Positions 60,864 through 64,000 of a stretch of DNA of 64,000 bases are shown piece by piece. Every line of letters starts with the position of its first letter. The first letter of the stretch is position 1. The position numbers were made by a program, and so were the translations under genes. The DNA is from Chloroflexota bacterium. Its GTDB lineage: Bacteria; Chloroflexota; UBA6077; FW602-bin22; CADDYW01. The notes under the pieces are model-generated. The model searched no databases, was not told where the DNA came from, and worked only from the letters and a program-made list of their open reading frames with translations. Location of the stretch: the NCBI GenBank assembly GCA_021324795.1, contig JAJPIK010000102.1:62001-126000 (forward strand). Reading direction: 5' to 3'.

Positions 60864-61772
60864 ATGAGTACTGTCTCACTTACGGTTGTCCGAGGGCGCG
60901 AGTCGGAAGCGACGGTGACACCGCGGTCCTACTACGGTGAAGTATGGTACCGATTCGTTCGTGATAAGAGTGCCGTTGCGACGTCAGGGCTGTTGCTTGT
61001 CATTATTCTGGCATCAGCTCTTGCGCCACTGCTCACGACCCAAGACCCCTTGCAGGGTAACGTCGCCCAGCGATTGCTCCCGCTCGGCACGGCCGGGCAC
61101 ATGCTCGGGACGGACGAGCAAGGGCGAGATATGCTGGCGCGATTGCTCTACGGTGGGCGTCTTTCGCTCGTGGCAGGGATCGTTCCGGTGTTAATCGCCT
61201 CGGCAATTGGCACTGCGATCGGCGCTGTGGCAGCCTACGCCGGGCGACTCGTTGGAGCAGTGCTGATGCGCATCATGGATGTCTGCTATGCCTTTCCGGC
61301 CATCTTGCTGGCAATCGCGCTCGTTGCGTCGCTTGGCGCTGGCATTCTGAATTCAATTCTTGCCCTGAGCATCGTCTTCATTCCGCCGATTTCCCGGGTG
61401 GCGGAATCGGCCACTCGACAGGTCGTCGTCCAGGAATACGTCGAGGCGGCGCGGGTCAGTGGGGCTTCGGGATTACTGATCATCGTCGATCAGTTGCTGC
61501 CCAACGTCTTTAGCCCAATCTTTGTCTACGCGTCGGGACTGGTCGGATTGAGCATTGTCGCCGCTTCCGGGTTGAGTTATCTCGGACTGGGCGCGGCGCC
61601 GCCCGCGCCGGAGTGGGGTGCGATGCTGAACAGCTTGCAGTCCTCCATTTACGTCCAACCAGCGGTGGTGGCCTTGCCCGGTTTGTTTATCTTCGTGACG
61701 TCGATCACCTTCAACGTCTTGAGCAATGCCCTGCGTGACGCGCTCGACGTCCGAGGGGTGGGCCGAAGTTAG
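60864..61772 (+). CDS. Oligopeptide ABC transporter permease (DppC-type)
   Basis: A 302-residue permease with an extended cytoplasmic N-terminus, then LLLVIILASALAPLL and GTDEQGRDMLARLLYGGRLSL, typical of DppC. The coupling motif is YVEAARVSGASGLLIIVDQLLP, and GAAPPAPEWGAML is the conserved C-terminal loop. It is 15 bases after the DppB-type gene. Confidence 0.95.
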   Translation: MSTVSLTVVRGRESEATVTPRSYYGEVWYRFVRDKSAVATSGLLLVIILASALAPLLTTQDPLQGNVAQRLLPLGTAGHMLGTDEQGRDMLARLLYGGRLSLVAGIVPVLIASAIGTAIGAVAAYAGRLVGAVLMRIMDVCYAFPAILLAIALVASLGAGILNSILALSIVFIPPISRVAESATRQVVVQEYVEAARVSGASGLLIIVDQLLPNVFSPIFVYASGLVGLSIVAASGLSYLGLGAAPPAPEWGAMLNSLQSSIYVQPAVVALPGLFIFVTSITFNVLSNALRDALDVRGVGRS

Positions 61773-61793
61773 AGAGTGTGAGGAGAAGATCCC

Positions 61794-62792
61794 ATGCAAC
61801 AGACGTTGAATCCTGAGCGACCGCTCGCCGAGGCGCCGCCCTTTCTTTCGGTGCGCAACCTGCGCAAGCAATTTCCGGTCAGAATCGGTTTCAGGAAGAC
61901 CGGCTACGTCTCCGCGGTTGACGACATCTCCTTCGACGTCCAACAAGGAGAAACGCTAGGCATCGTCGGCGAGTCGGGCTGCGGCAAGTCTACCACGGCC
62001 CGATTGCTGCTCCGTCTGATCGAACCGGACGCGGGAACGGTGATCCTCAACGGCCGTGACGTTCGCAAGATGGACAGGGGCGAAGACAAGGTAGTTCGCC
62101 GTAGTATGCAGATGGTATTCCAGGACCCGTATACCTCAGTCAACCCCCGCATGTCGATTGGCGAAAATGTCAGCTTTCCGATGAAAGCACACGGGGTTGG
62201 CAAAGCGGAAAGGCACGAGCGTGCAGCCCTGTTGCTCGAGCAGGTGGGTCTACACCCTCATCATGCCTCGTATTTTCCGCACCAGTTGAGCGGCGGCCAG
62301 CTCCAACGGGTCAATATCGCCCGGGCACTGGCCCTCGAACCGAAGCTCATCGTTTGCGACGAGCCAGTTTCGGCTCTCGATAAATCGATTCAGGCGCAAG
62401 TGCTTAATTTGCTCAAAGATCTTCAAGAGCAGTTGAAGCTAACCTATCTCTTCATCAGTCACGACTTAAACGTCGTCGAGTACATGAGCGATCACGTTCT
62501 GGTAATGTATCTGGGACAGGTAGTCGAGGCGTGCTCGTCCGAGGAACTATACCGTGAGCCATTGCATCCGTATTCCCGGGTTCTGCTGTCGTCGATCCCC
62601 AAGGTTGATCCCAACTCGTCCGCACCCGTCGAGCCACTCGGGGGTGAGATTCCGAGTCCGCTCAACCCGCCGTCCGGTTGTCGCTTCCGCACCCGTTGTC
62701 CATTTGCTATGGAAGTCTGCGCCCGGGAGCGCCCGATCCTACGCCAGCCGAGCCCGGGGCACGGCGTGGCCTGCCATCTCTACAAGGCGTAG
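61794..62792 (+). CDS. Oligopeptide ABC transporter ATPase (DppF-type)
   Basis: A 332-residue ATPase. Walker A is VGESGCGKSTTARLL, the signature QLSGGQLQRVNIARAL, Walker B LIVCDEPVSALD, and the C-terminal peptide-family tail SGCRFRTRCPFAMEVC. It completes the five-component transporter (57159-62792). It converges with the enolase-superfamily gene, with a 14-base gap and no evident terminator. Confidence 0.95.
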   Translation: MQQTLNPERPLAEAPPFLSVRNLRKQFPVRIGFRKTGYVSAVDDISFDVQQGETLGIVGESGCGKSTTARLLLRLIEPDAGTVILNGRDVRKMDRGEDKVVRRSMQMVFQDPYTSVNPRMSIGENVSFPMKAHGVGKAERHERAALLLEQVGLHPHHASYFPHQLSGGQLQRVNIARALALEPKLIVCDEPVSALDKSIQAQVLNLLKDLQEQLKLTYLFISHDLNVVEYMSDHVLVMYLGQVVEACSSEELYREPLHPYSRVLLSSIPKVDPNSSAPVEPLGGEIPSPLNPPSGCRFRTRCPFAMEVCARERPILRQPSPGHGVACHLYKA

Positions 62793-62806
62793 GTATCGTG
62801 GTGTCA

Positions 62807-63970
62807 CTAACTTAGCTCGACCCGTTCCCCCACCTTCTTCTCGTCGATTTCGATTCCTAATCCTGGCTCGATCGGCAGAGAGAGCGAGCCACCCTCTGGC
62901 TGGACAAAGCGGGTGTGAAAGTGCTGCTTACCAACCTGGGCGCGGATGAGATACTCAGCCATCGGGCAGGTAGCCGGCGATTGGGCAGCAATGACGTTGA
63001 GCGCGGCGTGGAGAGAGTGGCCGTGGGGGATGACGTTGCGTCCGTAGGCCGAGGCGAGGGCACAGATCTTCACCAATTCACTGATTCCGCCGCACCAATC
63101 GGGATCCGCCTGAATCACGTCGACCGCGTCGGCCTGGAGAAGCTGAAGGAAGCCCCAGCGGGTATATTCATGCTCGCCGGTCGCGATCGGCACCCGGCTG
63201 TTCCGACGAATTGCCACGAAGTCGCCGATCCGATCAGGTGGCACCGGCTCTTCTAGCCAACGTGGGCGATACTCGGCGATCCGCTCGAGCATGCGTATCG
63301 CATAGGTCGCATCCCAGCCCATAAAGCAATCGACCATGATCTCGACGTTGGGTCCGACCGCCTCGCGAACCGTGCGGATCAGGGCGACGTTTTTCTCCAT
63401 GCCTTCCAAGCCATCGCTTGGGCCGTGACGGAAGAACCACTTCTGCGCCTTATATCCCAGTTCGACGGCCATCTGAGCGCGCTCGCGCACGAGGCCAGGC
63501 TCGTGGGAAAAGCCCAGCATCGAGGCGTAGCAATCGACGCGCTCGCGGGTCGGTCCGCCGAGCAAACGGTAGATCGGAACGTTATAAACCTTGCCGCGCA
63601 GATCCCAGAGGGCGCAATCGACCGCGCTGATCGCCATCATTTCGTAGCCCTTGCGGGCATGGCGATCTTGTCGATAAAGAAGATCCCAGAGAAACTCACC
63701 CGCCAGTGGGTCCCGTCCCACCAGATGGGATGCCAGTTTTTCTCGGATGATCGTCGCCGTTTCGGTAAAGATCGGGCCGAAGAGGCCACTGATCCCATTA
63801 TCGGTATCGATCTGTGTGTAAACCGCGCTCAGGCGAGTAGCTCGCGTTTGTGATGGTGCCCGCGCGGCGAATTCCGGATAGGCATCGAGCATGCCAACCT
63901 GGCGCTCCTCGCTCGGATCGAGGTCAGTGGGACCGGAGACGCGAAAGCAGCGAACGGCGGTGATTTTCAT
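62807..63970 (-). CDS. Enolase-superfamily protein, L-rhamnonate dehydratase-like
   Basis: A 387-residue enzyme. The capping domain has SAVYTQIDTDNGISGLFGP; the barrel shows GYKAQKWFFRHGPSDGLEGM, VEIMVDCFMGWD, RWLEEPVPPD, IATGEHEYTRWG and VIPHGHSLHAALN, including Asp, Glu and Glu metal ligands and the catalytic His. KWFFR with a long following loop, and the MVDCFMGWD strand, match L-rhamnonate dehydratase and close relatives rather than mandelate racemase. Dehydration of a six-carbon sugar acid is likely. GAGGAGCAATCG precedes the ATG at 63970. It is the second enolase-superfamily gene in the window. Confidence 0.9.
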   Translation of the reverse strand: MKITAVRCFRVSGPTDLDPSEERQVGMLDAYPEFAARAPSQTRATRLSAVYTQIDTDNGISGLFGPIFTETATIIREKLASHLVGRDPLAGEFLWDLLYRQDRHARKGYEMMAISAVDCALWDLRGKVYNVPIYRLLGGPTRERVDCYASMLGFSHEPGLVRERAQMAVELGYKAQKWFFRHGPSDGLEGMEKNVALIRTVREAVGPNVEIMVDCFMGWDATYAIRMLERIAEYRPRWLEEPVPPDRIGDFVAIRRNSRVPIATGEHEYTRWGFLQLLQADAVDVIQADPDWCGGISELVKICALASAYGRNVIPHGHSLHAALNVIAAQSPATCPMAEYLIRAQVGKQHFHTRFVQPEGGSLSLPIEPGLGIEIDEKKVGERVELS

Positions 63971-64000
63971 CGATTGCTCCTCATTTGATTGAGTATGGGG

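Noticed and set aside
1-64000. CRISPR array, prophage or insertion sequence
   Set aside because: No regularly spaced direct repeats, transposase, integrase or phage structural genes were seen on either strand.

Overview
The window looks like chromosomal DNA of an aerobic, heterotrophic Chloroflexota bacterium, most likely Thermomicrobia-like. This is inference from its GC-rich composition, lipoproteins with long Ala/Pro/Thr-rich linkers after the lipobox, many binding-protein-dependent sugar and peptide transporters, and enolase-superfamily and hydantoinase genes. No rRNA, tRNA, CRISPR array, insertion sequence or prophage was found.

Left part (1-17.4 kb). A partial enolase-superfamily enzyme at the edge is followed by an MFS transporter. 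Next comes a divergent catabolic locus: a PucR-type regulator faces a seven-gene, tightly overlapping operon (5048-12866). The operon encodes the three subunits of an oxamate-carbamoyltransferase-type complex (DUF2877, FdrA, DUF1116), a carbamate kinase, a cysteine hydrolase very like biuret hydrolase, a nucleobase-type permease and a free-standing homologue of the allophanate hydrolase C-terminal domain. Together they suggest uptake of a ureide or nucleobase-like compound, carbamoyl transfer to phosphate and ATP recovery by the kinase. Three leucine-catabolism genes follow (HMG-CoA lyase, methylglutaconyl-CoA hydratase, methylcrotonyl-CoA carboxylase carboxyltransferase), then a degenerate-receiver regulator.

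Middle part (17.4-47.6 kb). Three CUT1-type sugar ABC transporters lie here without their own ATPase; the first has an amber stop in its binding protein. Around them are a sugar-acid-like set (zinc dehydrogenase, mannonate-dehydratase-like TIM barrel, family-5 binding protein), TenA with a leader hairpin, beta-carbonic anhydrase, DUF983, a MerR/TipAS regulator with a textbook 19-bp-spacer promoter, a PIN-toxin remnant, a SWIM-protein/SNF2-helicase pair, an amidohydrolase, a PNPOx-fold protein, two unrecognised proteins and two sugar-isomerase-like TIM barrels in convergent arrangement.

Right part (47.6-64 kb). Hydantoinase/oxoprolinase A and B lie downstream of heme A synthase. A glycosylase of the endonuclease III fold lacks the usual catalytic Lys and Asp. 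A second amide-catabolism operon (53895-62792) holds a frameshifted amidase, an AtzG-like small subunit, another small protein, an intact amidase and a complete oligopeptide ABC transporter. A rhamnonate-dehydratase-like enzyme closes the window.

A short C-rich/G-rich palindromic element occurs at least four times; two copies sit in frame inside neighbouring genes of the carbamoyl locus. Two genes are interrupted by point lesions (one stop codon, one indel), which could be real or assembly errors.
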